This document shows positions 1 to 8,219 of a stretch of DNA of 38,422 nt, piece by piece; position 1 is the stretch's first letter; each line of letters opens with the position of its first letter. Source of the DNA: Candidatus Methylomirabilota bacterium (lineage in GTDB: Bacteria > Methylomirabilota > Methylomirabilia > Rokubacteriales > DASRDR01); contig DASYQW010000162.1 of NCBI GenBank assembly GCA_036005065.1, positions 1-38,422 on the forward strand, read 5' to 3'. The translations under genes were made by a program, and so were the position numbers. The notes beneath the pieces were generated by a model. The model made no database searches, had not been told where the DNA came from, and worked only from the letters and a program-made list of their open reading frames with translations.

Positions 1-125
1 CCGAACGCCCCGATCACGGCGTAAGCGAAGCCCTCGCGCTGGAAGAATCCAGCGAGGGTGTTCAGGACCCGGGCGAAGTCCAACGCCGATTCATCCCTGA
101 AAGCGACGGCCACGCCAGACAGCAT
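1..125 (-). CDS. Nucleotidyltransferase-like protein, N-terminal part (runs off the window)
   Basis: The minus strand is open from an ATG at 125 to the window edge, giving 41 full codons. The N-terminus contains ALDFARVLNTLAGFF and then REGFAYAVIGAFG. An amphipathic helix followed by a hydrophobic strand ending in a V-I-G-A-F/G turn is the usual start of minimal nucleotidyltransferase-fold proteins, often annotated as nucleotidyl transferase AbiEii-like or MNT-type, where this Gly leads into the catalytic Asp pair. The catalytic residues would lie beyond the window, so the assignment rests on a short stretch. No clear Shine-Dalgarno sequence precedes this ATG and an upstream start cannot be excluded. 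It is transcribed away from the small gene at 333. Confidence 0.45.
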   Translation of the reverse strand, partial: MLSGVAVAFRDESALDFARVLNTLAGFFQREGFAYAVIGAF

Positions 126-332
126 AACACCGGCCAGCCCAGGAGAGCGCCTGCAGCCCGCGCGCCCCGGTGGGCCTCCGCCCGCTGAGCGCCTGGGCCC
201 TGCTCACTGCCCGACGGCTCGTCTTCCGGGGGACACGGTCGGATCATCGTCTCCGATTGATGCGCACACCGGCTCGCGGCCGGCATTGGGTTTGCACCTG
301 CTTGGCGTGATCCTGAAGGAAGGAGGTGTCGA
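126..332. other. Intergenic region between divergent genes
   Basis: About 200 bases between the leftward gene starting at 125 and the rightward gene at 333. It should hold promoters for both, but I see no convincing -35/-10 pair. A strong ribosome binding site (GGAAGGAGGT, 318-327) closes it and serves the gene at 333. Open frames on both strands here show no recognisable protein character. Confidence 0.4.
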
Positions 333-554
333 ATGGACGTCGCACGTCAGGCCGGACAGATGATTCCGGAGCGTCTCACGGAGACCGTCGAGCGTTATAC
401 GCCTCGAATGCCGTCCACGGCGTACCTCGGCATCGCGCTCGGCGCGATGACGCTTGCGCTGTGGGCCATGATCGGGGCGTACCTGCGGTTCAGCGATTAC
501 CACGCCTCTGCCGACCGGTGGCGCCGCGGAGACATGCATCCCCCGGGCGTCTGA
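333..554 (+). CDS. Small single-pass membrane protein, unknown function
   Basis: A 73-residue protein beginning MDVARQAGQM. The start is well supported by GGAAGGAGGT at 318-327, 5 nt before the ATG. Residues about 28-50 (STAYLGIALGAMTLALWAMI) form one hydrophobic membrane helix, followed by a basic, polar tail (DRWRRGDMHP). There is no signal-peptidase-like cleavage site or lipobox, so it looks like a membrane-anchored small protein. I do not recognise the family. It lies 134 bp upstream of the formate dehydrogenase genes on the same strand, but a 13-bp perfect hairpin (574-603) separates them, so an operon link is unproven. Other short frames over this region overlap it and lack a ribosome binding site. 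Confidence 0.6.
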   Translation: MDVARQAGQMIPERLTETVERYTPRMPSTAYLGIALGAMTLALWAMIGAYLRFSDYHASADRWRRGDMHPPGV

Positions 555-573
555 GCCATCCTGAACCTCGGTG

Positions 574-603
574 GCTGGCCGGCGAGGGCGCTCGCCGGCC
601 AGC
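574..603 (+). terminator. Strong GC hairpin after the small membrane protein gene
   Basis: GCTGGCCGGCGAG (574-586), loop GGCG, CTCGCCGGCCAGC (591-603): a perfect 13-bp stem with a 4-nt loop, 20 nt after the stop at 554. No T-tract follows, so it could be a weak terminator or an mRNA-stabilising hairpin. Confidence 0.5.
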
Positions 604-688
604 GGCGCCTTCCAGACCCTCGTCCACGTCGTCGTTCCACGAGCCCGGCCAGGAGTGATCGCGACCTCGGGGTTCCCTCTCCCACAAG

Positions 689-3403
689 GTGCGGTATCAT
701 CTGTCCGTGCCCTTCAAGCTGGACGGCGCGCGGACGGTTCCGTCGGTGTGCCCCTACTGCGCGGTGGGGTGCGGCCTACTCGTCCACGTCCGGGACGGCC
801 GCATCCTCAACATCGAGGGCGACCCGGCTTCGCCCATCAACGAGGGCACCGTCTGCCCCAAGGGGGCCGCCGCCTTCCAGCTGGCGGTGAACCCGAACCG
901 CCTGACGAAGCTCCTGTACCGCCCGCCGCGGGCCCGCGCGTGGGAGGAACGCCCGCTCGACTGGGCCATGGACCGCATCGCCCGGCTCGTGCGCGAGACG
1001 CGCGAGCGCACCTTCGTGCGCGAGTCGGGGGGGATGCCGGTCCACCGCACGACGGCCATCGCGTCGATCGGGGGCGCGGTCTTCGACAACGAGGAGAACT
1101 ACCTTCTCGTGAAGCTCATGCGCGGCCTGGGACTCGTCGGGATCGAGAACCAGGCCCGGGTCTGACACAGCTCCACGGTGCCCGGTCTGGGCGCCTCGCT
1201 GGGACGCGGTGGGGCGACCACCTACATGCAGGACCTCGTCAACGCCGACGCCATCCTGATCATGGGCTCCAACATGGCCGAGGCGCACCCGGTGGCCTTC
1301 CGCTTCGTCATGATGGCGCGGGAGCGCGGCGCCGAGGTCATCCACGTGGATCCCCGCTTCACCCGCACGAGCGCCTGCGCGTCGTTCTACGCGCCCATCC
1401 GGCCGGGCACCGACATCGCCTTCCTGGGCGGGCTCATCCGGTACGTGCTGGAGCGCGGGCTCTTCCGGGAGTACGTCGAGGCATACACGAACGCGGGCTT
1501 CATGGTCCGCCAGGACGGCCAGCAGCTCGAGCGCGGCCCCGACGGCCGGCCGGTGCGGGTGGGGGTGGACCACCCCGAGAGCGTGCTCTCGGTGCTGCGC
1601 CGCCACTACGCGGGCTACACGCCCGAGCGCGTGAGCGAGGTGTGCGGGACACCGGTCGCCGACTTCCTGCGCGTGGCCGAGGCGCTCGTACGCGCGAGCG
1701 GCCGCGAGCGCACGGCGTGCATCTGCTACGCGGTGGGCTGGACGCAGCATACCTACGGTGTTCAGAACATCCGGGCAGCGGCCATCCTGCAGCTTCTGCT
1801 CGGCAACGTCGGCCGCCCCGGCGGCGGCATCCTGGCGCTGCGCGGTCACGCCAACATCCAGGGCGCGACGGACCTCGCCTCCCTCTACCATGTGCTTCCG
1901 GGCTACCTCCCGGCGCCGCGGGAGGCGCCCGAGCACGCGACCCAGGCGGCCTATCTTGCGCGGGAGACCAAGCGCGCGGGGCTGTGGAGCGGCCTGCCGC
2001 GCTACCTCGCCTCGCTCCTCACCGCCTGGTACGGCCGCCCGGACGCCTACGACCTCCTGCCCAAGTCGGACCGCGACCGCTCCTTCCAGGCGATCCTGGA
2101 GGCCATGGACGCGGGGGAGGTGAAGGGCTGCCTCGTCATCGGCCAGAACCCGGCCGCGGGCGCGCCCAACGCCGCCTTCGCCCGGGGCGCGCTGCGGAAG
2201 CTCGAGTGGCTCGTCATCCGGGACTATTACGAGCTGGAGACCGCCGCGGTCTGGAAAGAGGAGGGCGGCGGGACGCCCGAGGAGTGCGCCACCGAGGTGT
2301 TCCTGATGCCCGCGGCCATGGCGGCGGAGAAGGCCGGCTCCCTCACGAACACGATGCGGCTCGTGCAGTGGCACGAGAAGGCCGTCGAGCCGCCGGGCGA
2401 CGCGCGCTCGGAGCTGTGGTTCGTCCACCAGCTCGCCCGCCGCCTGCGCGACGTCGTCCCGCATCTCCGCTGGGAGTACCCGGAGGACGCCCGCGGCGAG
2501 CCCGACGCGCGGGCGGTGCTCCGCGAGATCAACGGCTTTCGCGTCGCCGACGGCTCGGGCCTGGAGGCCCCCGCCGATCTCGCGGGCGACGGCTCGACCG
2601 CCTGCGGGTCGTGGATCCACGCGGGCATCTTCCCGGCCCCGGACAGGCTGCGGGCGGCCGCGCGGTCGGCCGGCGGCCCTGAAGACGCCGGTTGGGCGTG
2701 GTCGTGGCCCATGAACCGGCGCATGCTCTACAACCGCGCGTCAGTGGACCCGGAGAGTGGACAGCCGTGGAGCGAGCGCAAGGCGTGGAGGGGCGAGGTC
2801 CCGGACGGCAGCGCCGAGCACCCGTTCGTGATGCTGGAGGACGGCGTGGCGCAGCTCTTCGCGCCCGGACTGGCCGACGGCCCGCTGCCGCGCCATTACG
2901 AGCCGGTCGAATCGCCGGTCCGGGACAACGTGCTCGAGGCGACGCGCGAGAATCCGCGCTACCGCCGGTTCGCCCCGCACGGCAACCCGCTGGCCGAGCC
3001 GGCCGACCCGAGGTGGCCGTTCGTGCTCACGACCTACCGCCTCACGGAGCACCACCTCACGGGCGTCATGACGCGCTGGCTGCCATGGCTCGCCGAGCTC
3101 ATGCCGGAGCTCTTCTGCGAGATCTCACCAGAGCTCGCCGAGGAGCGCGGCATCCGCAACGGCGACCGCGTCGTCGTCGCGACGCCGCGCGGCGAGGTGC
3201 GCGCGAAGGCGCTCGTCACGCTGCGCCTGCGGCCGTTCCGGCTCGGAGCGCGCACCGTGCACGCCGTGGGGCTGCCCTGGCACTTCGGGTACAAGGGCCT
3301 CGTGCGGGGCGATGTGGTGAACGACCTGTCGGCCATGGTGGCCGACCCGAACGTGTCCATCCAGGAGACCAAGGCGTTCGTGTGCGACGTCCGGAAGGCG
3401 TGA
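689..3403 (+). CDS. fdhA: Formate dehydrogenase catalytic (alpha) subunit, selenocysteine-containing, molybdopterin oxidoreductase
   Basis: Catalytic subunit of a respiratory-type formate dehydrogenase: oxidises formate to CO2 at a Mo/W-bis-MGD centre with selenocysteine as metal ligand. The reading frame is interrupted only by TGA at 1163-1165 (residue 159 counted from GTG 689) in the context ENQARV-U-HSSTVPGLG, the Sec position of FdnG/FdoG-type enzymes, and continues in frame to TGA 3403 (904 residues). A SECIS hairpin follows the TGA. Near the N-terminus a [4Fe-4S] motif C21-x2-C24-x3-C28-x27-C56 is visible; later blocks include GTDIAFLGGLI, GWTQHTYGVQNIR, GNVGRPGGG and the C-terminal MopB dinucleotide-binding domain (TTYRLTEHH). 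An in-frame TGA at 656-658 limits the N-terminus, so there is no twin-arginine signal peptide. GTG 707 (see the -10 element) is the alternative start. The beta and membrane subunits follow. Standard gene callers would split this gene at the Sec codon. Confidence 0.95.
695..709 (+). promoter_or_regulatory. Candidate -10 element of a leaderless formate dehydrogenase transcript
   Basis: TATCAT at 695-700 is followed by exactly six bases and then an in-frame GTG at 707. There is no Shine-Dalgarno sequence before either GTG 689 or GTG 707. The arrangement fits transcription starting at or next to the GTG, giving leaderless translation. The -35 region (about 672-677) is poor, so this is a moderate call. 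Confidence 0.4.
1163..1200 (+). promoter_or_regulatory. Selenocysteine UGA codon and bacterial SECIS hairpin
   Basis: TGA at 1163-1165 is followed by GGTGCCC (1177-1183), loop GGTCT (1184-1188) and GGGCGCC (1189-1195). The seven-pair stem carries a GGUCU apical loop, the same loop that SelB recognises in E. coli fdhF mRNA. It lies 11 nt after the UGA, within the usual bacterial distance. This is seen directly; the SelB role is known for the family. Confidence 0.93.
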
Positions 3404-3436
3404 CCGCCGCGCCTGGGCACCTGCTCGGCTCCGTCC

Positions 3437-4213
3437 ATGACGGTCGGCTTCCTCACTGACGTCACGCTCTGCATCGGCTGCAAGGCCTGCCAGGTGGCCT
3501 GCAAGCAGTGGAACGCGCTGCCTGGCGCTCCCGAGGCTGCGTGGCTCAGCGGCCAGTCGTACGACAACACGATGCGGCTTTCGGGCGACAACTGGCGTCA
3601 CGTCGCCTTCGTGGAGTCGTTCGATCCGGCGTCGCGCCAGGGAAAGTGGCAATTCCTGTCCGACGTCTGCAAGCACTGCGAGGTCGCCGGCTGCCTGGAG
3701 GCCTGCCCCACCCACGCCATCGTGCGGACCGAGTTCGGCACGGTGCTCGTGCGCGACGACGTGTGCAACGGCTGCGGCTACTGCGTGGCCGCCTGCCCGT
3801 TCGGCGTGGTGGGGCGCTCGGAACGGGACGGCGGCGCCCACAAGTGCACCTTCTGCGTGGATCGGCTCGGACACGGGATGGAGCCGGCCTGCGCCAAAGC
3901 CTGCCCGACCGACGCGATCGTCGTGGGCGAGCTCGAGACGCTCCGCGGCCGCGCCGAGAAGCGCGTGACCGCGTTGCGCGCGCGCGGAGAAGCCGGGGCG
4001 CGCGTCTACGGCGACCACCGCCTGGGCGGCGCGCGTCTCGGCGGGCTGCACGCGCTGTTCGTCCTCACCGACGCGCCTGAGATCTTCGGACTTCCGGCGA
4101 ATCCGGAGCGGCCGGCTGCCCACCTCCTGAAGGACATGCTGCTCTCGGGCGCGTGTGCCGCCGGCCTCGTCGCCGCCCTGGCCGCCTGGTTCGTCGCATG
4201 GCCTACCGGGTAG
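3437..4213 (+). CDS. fdhB: Formate dehydrogenase iron-sulfur (beta) subunit
   Basis: A 258-residue electron-transfer subunit with four ferredoxin-type cysteine groups: CIGCKACQVACKQW, CKHCEVAGCLEACP, CNGCGYCVAACP and CTFCVDRLG...CAKACP. These would bind four [4Fe-4S] clusters that pass electrons from the catalytic subunit towards the membrane. The C-terminus has a hydrophobic stretch (residues about 232-254, MLLSGACAAGLVAALAAWFVAW), the single anchor helix typical of FdnH/FdoH-like subunits. It starts 34 nt after the alpha stop without an obvious Shine-Dalgarno sequence, so translation may depend on the upstream gene. It overlaps the membrane-subunit gene by 16 nt. Length and motif order match the FdnH/HybA family. 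Confidence 0.92.
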   Translation: MTVGFLTDVTLCIGCKACQVACKQWNALPGAPEAAWLSGQSYDNTMRLSGDNWRHVAFVESFDPASRQGKWQFLSDVCKHCEVAGCLEACPTHAIVRTEFGTVLVRDDVCNGCGYCVAACPFGVVGRSERDGGAHKCTFCVDRLGHGMEPACAKACPTDAIVVGELETLRGRAEKRVTALRARGEAGARVYGDHRLGGARLGGLHALFVLTDAPEIFGLPANPERPAAHLLKDMLLSGACAAGLVAALAAWFVAWPTG

Positions 4214-5025
4214 GCACTCCCGGCCCGCCCTGGGGCCGCGAGATCGTGGCCGACTTCACGCTGAGCGCCCTGAGCGCCGGCGCCCTGTGGGTCGGGGCCG
4301 CGGCGCATCTGTTCGCCGGAGACTCCCGCGTCTGGCAGCCGGCGACGCTTCTGGGCTTTCCCTCCATCGCTCTCGCGCTCGGGATCCTGGTGCACGACCT
4401 CGGCCGGCCGCGCCGTTTCCACCACATGATGATGGCGTTCAACGCCACCTCGCCCATGTCGTGGGGTGTCTACCTCGTCTCGGCCTACGCGGTCGTCGCC
4501 TTCGTGGCGCTTCTCGGACCCTCGCAGCGCTGGACGGCGTGGGCACTCCTCGCGCTCGCGCCGGCCGTGCTCGCCTACAAGGGCCTCTTGCTCTCGGCGA
4601 CCGCCGTCCCGTTCTGGCGGCGCGGACGGCTCCTGGGGCCCCTGCTCCTGGTCGCCGGCGTCGTGCTCGGCGCGAGCGCCATCGCGCTCGTGGATGCGCG
4701 CTCACCGCGGCTCGCGCCGGTCATCGTCGCCGCGGGGCTTCTGCAGGCGGCCGGGGTCGTCGGGGTGTGGCTCGGTGCCGGGGCCGAGCGCTCGGTCCTC
4801 AAGGGGACGCACGCGGGTCTGTGGTGGCTGGGAGGCGCCGGGGCGGGCGGACTCGGCCCCGCGCTCGGCATCGTCGCGGGCGTGGATCTGCGTTCCTGCG
4901 CGGTGCTCGCGCTGGCCGGCGGCGTGGCGCTGCGGTGGGCGCTCCTGCGCGGCCCGGTGGAGGGACTGGCTGCGCCGGCACGGGGGGTGACCCCGGAGCC
5001 CTCGTCGACCGTCGCTCGGCCCTGA
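4198..5025 (+). CDS. NrfD-family membrane subunit of the formate dehydrogenase
   Basis: A 275-residue polytopic membrane protein of the NrfD/PsrC family, the quinone-interacting membrane subunit used by many molybdopterin and multiheme complexes. About eight hydrophobic helices are visible. The family hallmark VHDLGRPRRFHHMMMAFNATSPMSWG is present near residues 64-89 (split as VHDLGRPRRFHHMM and NATSPMSWG). The ATG at 4198 overlaps the end of the beta gene (stop 4213) by 16 nt, implying translational coupling; an upstream in-frame ATG (4153) would add a basic stretch read through the beta-gene anchor and is unlikely. E. coli FdnI is a heme-b cytochrome of a different family, so electron exit here is through an NrfD-type, probably heme-free, module. 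Confidence 0.9.
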   Translation: MAYRVGTPGPPWGREIVADFTLSALSAGALWVGAAAHLFAGDSRVWQPATLLGFPSIALALGILVHDLGRPRRFHHMMMAFNATSPMSWGVYLVSAYAVVAFVALLGPSQRWTAWALLALAPAVLAYKGLLLSATAVPFWRRGRLLGPLLLVAGVVLGASAIALVDARSPRLAPVIVAAGLLQAAGVVGVWLGAGAERSVLKGTHAGLWWLGGAGAGGLGPALGIVAGVDLRSCAVLALAGGVALRWALLRGPVEGLAAPARGVTPEPSSTVARP

Positions 5026-5177
5026 TCCGGGGTGACTAGGAGGCCGACGGCGAACCCGAGTGCGCTGGACCTCGAAAACTTGCCGCTTTACCTGTCCCTC
5101 GAAGGGCGGAAAGTACGACTCGGCGTCCCCGGCGTCCCGGCGATTCGACTCGGGACATTCCCAAGGGCGGGACCGGG

Positions 5178-5206
5178 TTGAAAATTCCCATGGCCGAGGG
5201 GATAAT
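5178..5206 (+). promoter_or_regulatory. Sigma70-type promoter of the glycine cleavage operon
   Basis: TTGAAA (5178-5183), 17-nt spacer, GATAAT (5201-5206): five of six matches in each box with ideal spacing. Transcription would start near 5213, giving a leader of about 95 nt before gcvT. I looked for a glycine riboswitch in this leader and did not recognise its conserved core. Confidence 0.7.
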
Positions 5207-5306
5207 GGCGCACGCTCGTCGCGTCCAGCCGGGACCGGGCTGCCGCGCGCCGAGCTGCGGACCCGCCGCCGAAACCTGGGCTGGACACGAAGAGGAGCGC
5301 CCCGAT

Positions 5307-6425
5307 ATGGCTGAGCCTGAGGCCGCTGCCCTCAAGCGCACGCCGTTGCACGCGGCGCACGTGCGTCGCGGGGCACGGATGATCGGGTTCGGGGGGTGGG
5401 ACATGCCGGTGCAGTACACCGGCATCGTCGAGGAGCACCGGACCGTCCGGAGCGCGGTCGGCTGCTTCGACGTGAGCCACATGGGCGAGTTCGAGTTCCG
5501 GGGCCCCGACGCCGAGCGCGCGCTCCAGCGCCTGACGACGAACGACGTCTCCACGCTCGAGGTCGGCCAGGTCCAGTACTCGCTCCTCTGCTACGAGGAC
5601 GGCGGCATCGTCGACGACCTGACCCTCTACCGCCTCGCCCCGGACCATTACATGATGACGGTCAACGCCGCCAACATCGAGAAGGACTGGGGATGGGTGA
5701 CCGAGCATCTCGACGGGCGAGTGGAGGCAACGAACGTCAGCGCCGAGACGGGCCTGATCGCGGTCCAGGGGCCGAGGGCCGAGGCGCTGGTCGGTCGGCT
5801 CGCCGACATCGACGTCACGGCGATCCGCTACTACCACTTTTCGCGCGGGCGGGTGGCCGGAGCGCCGAGCATCGTCTCGCGGACGGGCTACACGGGGGAG
5901 GACGGCTTCGAGCTGTACCTGGCGGCGTCGAGCGCCGAGCGGGTCTGGGACGCGCTCCTCGCCGAGGGCAAGCCGGACGGGGTGGCGCCGATCGGGCTCG
6001 GGGCGCGAGACACGCTGCGGCTCGAGATGAAGTACGCGCTCTACGGGAACGACATCGATCAGACCACCAACCCGCTGGAGGCCGGCCTCGGCTGGGTCGT
6101 CAAGCTGGCCAAGCCCGATTTCTTCGGCAGGCCGGCGATCGAGCGGGTCAAGGCGGCCGGCCCGACGCGCCGCCTGGTCGGCTTCGAGATGGTGGACCGG
6201 GCGGTGGCGCGGCACGGGTACCGGCTCCTGAAGGAGGGCGCCGCGGTGGGCCAGGTGACCTCGGGCTCCTACGGGCCGGCGGTGGACCACTACATCGGCC
6301 TGGGGTACGTGCCGGTGACGCTGAGCGCGGTCGGAAGCCTGCTCGAGGTCGAAGTGCGGGGGCGCCCGCAGCAGGCGCGGGTGGTGAAGACGCCCTTCTA
6401 CCCGCCGAAGGTGAAGAAGGCGTAA
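5307..6425 (+). CDS. gcvT: Aminomethyltransferase, glycine cleavage system T protein
   Basis: A 372-residue T protein: transfers the aminomethyl carbon from lipoyl-GcvH to tetrahydrofolate, giving methylene-THF and ammonia. Family signatures are LHAAHVRRGARMIGFGGWDMP near the N-terminus (given in part: GARMIGFGGWDMPVQY), CFDVSHMGE, and SRTGYTGEDGFELY, with a C-terminal barrel ending ARVVKTPFY. The ATG at 5307 is preceded by AGAGGAG (5291-5297, 9 nt spacing); in-frame upstream ATGs (5178, 5190) fall in the promoter region. gcvH follows after 17 nt. Length is normal for the family (about 360-375). Confidence 0.96.
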   Translation: MAEPEAAALKRTPLHAAHVRRGARMIGFGGWDMPVQYTGIVEEHRTVRSAVGCFDVSHMGEFEFRGPDAERALQRLTTNDVSTLEVGQVQYSLLCYEDGGIVDDLTLYRLAPDHYMMTVNAANIEKDWGWVTEHLDGRVEATNVSAETGLIAVQGPRAEALVGRLADIDVTAIRYYHFSRGRVAGAPSIVSRTGYTGEDGFELYLAASSAERVWDALLAEGKPDGVAPIGLGARDTLRLEMKYALYGNDIDQTTNPLEAGLGWVVKLAKPDFFGRPAIERVKAAGPTRRLVGFEMVDRAVARHGYRLLKEGAAVGQVTSGSYGPAVDHYIGLGYVPVTLSAVGSLLEVEVRGRPQQARVVKTPFYPPKVKKA

Positions 6426-6442
6426 GGAGAGGAAGGCGCGGC

Positions 6443-6847
6443 ATGGCGACGTATCCGGCGGATCTCCGCTACACCCGCGAGCACGAGTGGGCGCGGGTGG
6501 AGGGGGCCCGCGCCCGCGTGGGGATCACGCACTACGCCCAGGACCAGCTCGGGGACGTGGTCTTCGTGGAGCTGCCGAAGGTCGGGACGCGGGTCCGCCA
6601 GATGCAGACCTTCGGGGTCGTCGAGTCGGTCAAGGCGGTCTCCGACCTTTTCGCCCCGCTCTCCGGTGAGGTGGTCGAGGTGAACTCGAGCCTGACCGAG
6701 CATCCGGAGCAGGTGAACCAGGACCCGTACGGCGGCGGTTGGATGATCATCATCGCCAACGCGGACGGCAAGGAGCTGGACGCGCTCATGAGCGCCGCCG
6801 AGTACGAGAAGTACCTCCAGACGGCCGGGGGTCCCGGAGGACACTAA
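6443..6847 (+). CDS. gcvH: Glycine cleavage system H protein (lipoyl carrier)
   Basis: A 134-residue lipoyl-carrier protein that shuttles the aminomethyl group between the P, T and L proteins. The lipoylation site is Lys64 in VVESVKAVSDLFAP, with the surrounding GcvH motifs REHEWARVEG, GITHYAQDQLGDVVFVELP and a C-terminal YEKYLQ helix. GGAGAGGAAGG (6426-6436) acts as ribosome binding site, about 6 nt before the ATG. The tail overlaps the ribosome binding region of gcvPA, suggesting coupled translation. No dihydrolipoamide dehydrogenase (L protein) or lipoate-attachment gene is in the window. Confidence 0.96.
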   Translation: MATYPADLRYTREHEWARVEGARARVGITHYAQDQLGDVVFVELPKVGTRVRQMQTFGVVESVKAVSDLFAPLSGEVVEVNSSLTEHPEQVNQDPYGGGWMIIIANADGKELDALMSAAEYEKYLQTAGGPGGH

Positions 6848-6848
6848 A

Positions 6849-8210
6849 TTGCGCCACGGCGAGACGATGCGCTATATCGCGAACACCGCGGCCCAGCGGA
6901 CGGAGATGCTGCGGACGATCGGGGCCTCCGACGTCGAGGCGCTGCTCGAGCGCATCCCGTCGAAGGCCCGGCTGGGCCGGGAGCTGGGGATCCCGGCGGC
7001 CCTGGCGGAGGGGGACCTCGTCGCCCACGTCCGGGCGCTCGCCGGCCAGAATGCCGACGGCGGGGGCTACGTCTCGTTCCTGGGCGGCGGCGCCTACGAC
7101 CACTACGTCCCCAGCATGATCAACCACATGCTGCTTCGCTCCGAGTTTTTCACCGCCTACACGCCGTATCAGCCCGAGGCCAGCCAGGGCACGCTGCGGT
7201 CGATCTACGAGTACCAGACGATGATCTGCGAGCTGACCGGGATGGACGTGACCAACGCTTCGGTCTACGACGGCGGTTCGGCGCTGGCCGAGGCCGCGCT
7301 GATGGCCCACGGGGTGACCGAGCGCGAGCAGGTGGTCGTGTCGGGCGCGGTCTCGCCCCTGGCCCGCCGGGTGGTGGCGACTTATTGCGCAGGCCCGCGG
7401 CTGCCGCTCAAGACGGTGCCGTGGGCCGAGGGCGTCACCGACCTCGACGCCCTCCGCAAGGCGGTGACGGGCAAGACGGCGGCGGTCATGGTCCAGTACC
7501 CGAACTTCTTCGGCTGCCTGGAGGATCTGGACGCGGCAGCGCGGATCGCCCACGACCGCGGGGCCCTCTTCGTGGTCTCGGTCGATCCGATCGCCCTCGG
7601 GGTCCTGCGACCTCCCGGCGAGGCGGGGGCCGACATCGTCGTCGGGGAGGGGCAGGGACTCGGCAATCCGGTGACGGGCGGGGGCCCGTACCTCGGGCTC
7701 TTCGCCTGCCGCGCGGCACTGGTCCGCCGGATGCCGGGGCGGCTGGTCGGCCAGACGGTCGACAGGCAGGGCCGCCGCGGGTTCGTCCTCACGCTCCAGA
7801 CGCGGGAGCAGCACATCCGGCGGGAGAAGGCGACGTCCAACATCTGTACCAACGTCGCGCTGGTCGCCCTCGGCGCCACGATCTACCTGGCGCTCATGGG
7901 CAAGGAGGGGCTCCGGAAGGTGGCGAGCCTCTCGACCGCGAAGGCCCACTATGCGGCGGACGCGCTCGGGCGGGTGCCGGCGGTCAGCCGCCGCTTCGGC
8001 GCGCCCTTCTTCAAGGAGTTCGCTCTGCGTCTGCCAAAAGCGCCGGATCGCGTCCTGCGGGCGCTGCGGAAGCGGAAGATCCTGGGCGGGGTGGCGCTGG
8101 GCCACTTCGACCGGACGCTCCGCGACTGCCTGCTGGTGGCCGTGACCGAGAACCGCACGCGCGCGGAGATCGACGCCTACGTCGAGGCGCTCGGCGCGGC
8201 GCTGGCATAG
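6849..8210 (+). CDS. gcvPA: Glycine dehydrogenase (decarboxylating) subunit 1
   Basis: N-terminal half of the split P protein, which with GcvPB decarboxylates glycine and loads the aminomethyl group on lipoyl-GcvH. Characteristic blocks: GGGAYDHYVPSMINHML, TPYQPEASQGTLRSIYEYQT, MDVTNASVYDGGSAL, VQYPNFFGCLED and a C-terminal LGHFDRTLRDCLLVAVTE. Start choice: GGAGGA (6836-6841) lies 7 nt before a TTG at 6849, whereas the ATG at 6867, which gives the usual family N-terminus MRYI, has no ribosome binding site of its own. I report the TTG start; 6867 shortens the protein from 453 to 447 residues. It follows gcvH by one base. Confidence 0.94.
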   Translation: MRHGETMRYIANTAAQRTEMLRTIGASDVEALLERIPSKARLGRELGIPAALAEGDLVAHVRALAGQNADGGGYVSFLGGGAYDHYVPSMINHMLLRSEFFTAYTPYQPEASQGTLRSIYEYQTMICELTGMDVTNASVYDGGSALAEAALMAHGVTEREQVVVSGAVSPLARRVVATYCAGPRLPLKTVPWAEGVTDLDALRKAVTGKTAAVMVQYPNFFGCLEDLDAAARIAHDRGALFVVSVDPIALGVLRPPGEAGADIVVGEGQGLGNPVTGGGPYLGLFACRAALVRRMPGRLVGQTVDRQGRRGFVLTLQTREQHIRREKATSNICTNVALVALGATIYLALMGKEGLRKVASLSTAKAHYAADALGRVPAVSRRFGAPFFKEFALRLPKAPDRVLRALRKRKILGGVALGHFDRTLRDCLLVAVTENRTRAEIDAYVEALGAALA

Positions 8211-8219
8211 AGGGACACC

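Noticed and set aside
1178-3403. A separate, shorter formate dehydrogenase starting at GTG 1178
   Set aside because: That GTG lies inside the SECIS stem; the upstream part in the same frame encodes the required iron-sulfur domain, and the TGA sits at the known Sec position.
5207-5306. Glycine riboswitch in the gcvT leader
   Set aside because: I looked for the conserved aptamer core in the leader and did not find it; a covariance search would be decisive.
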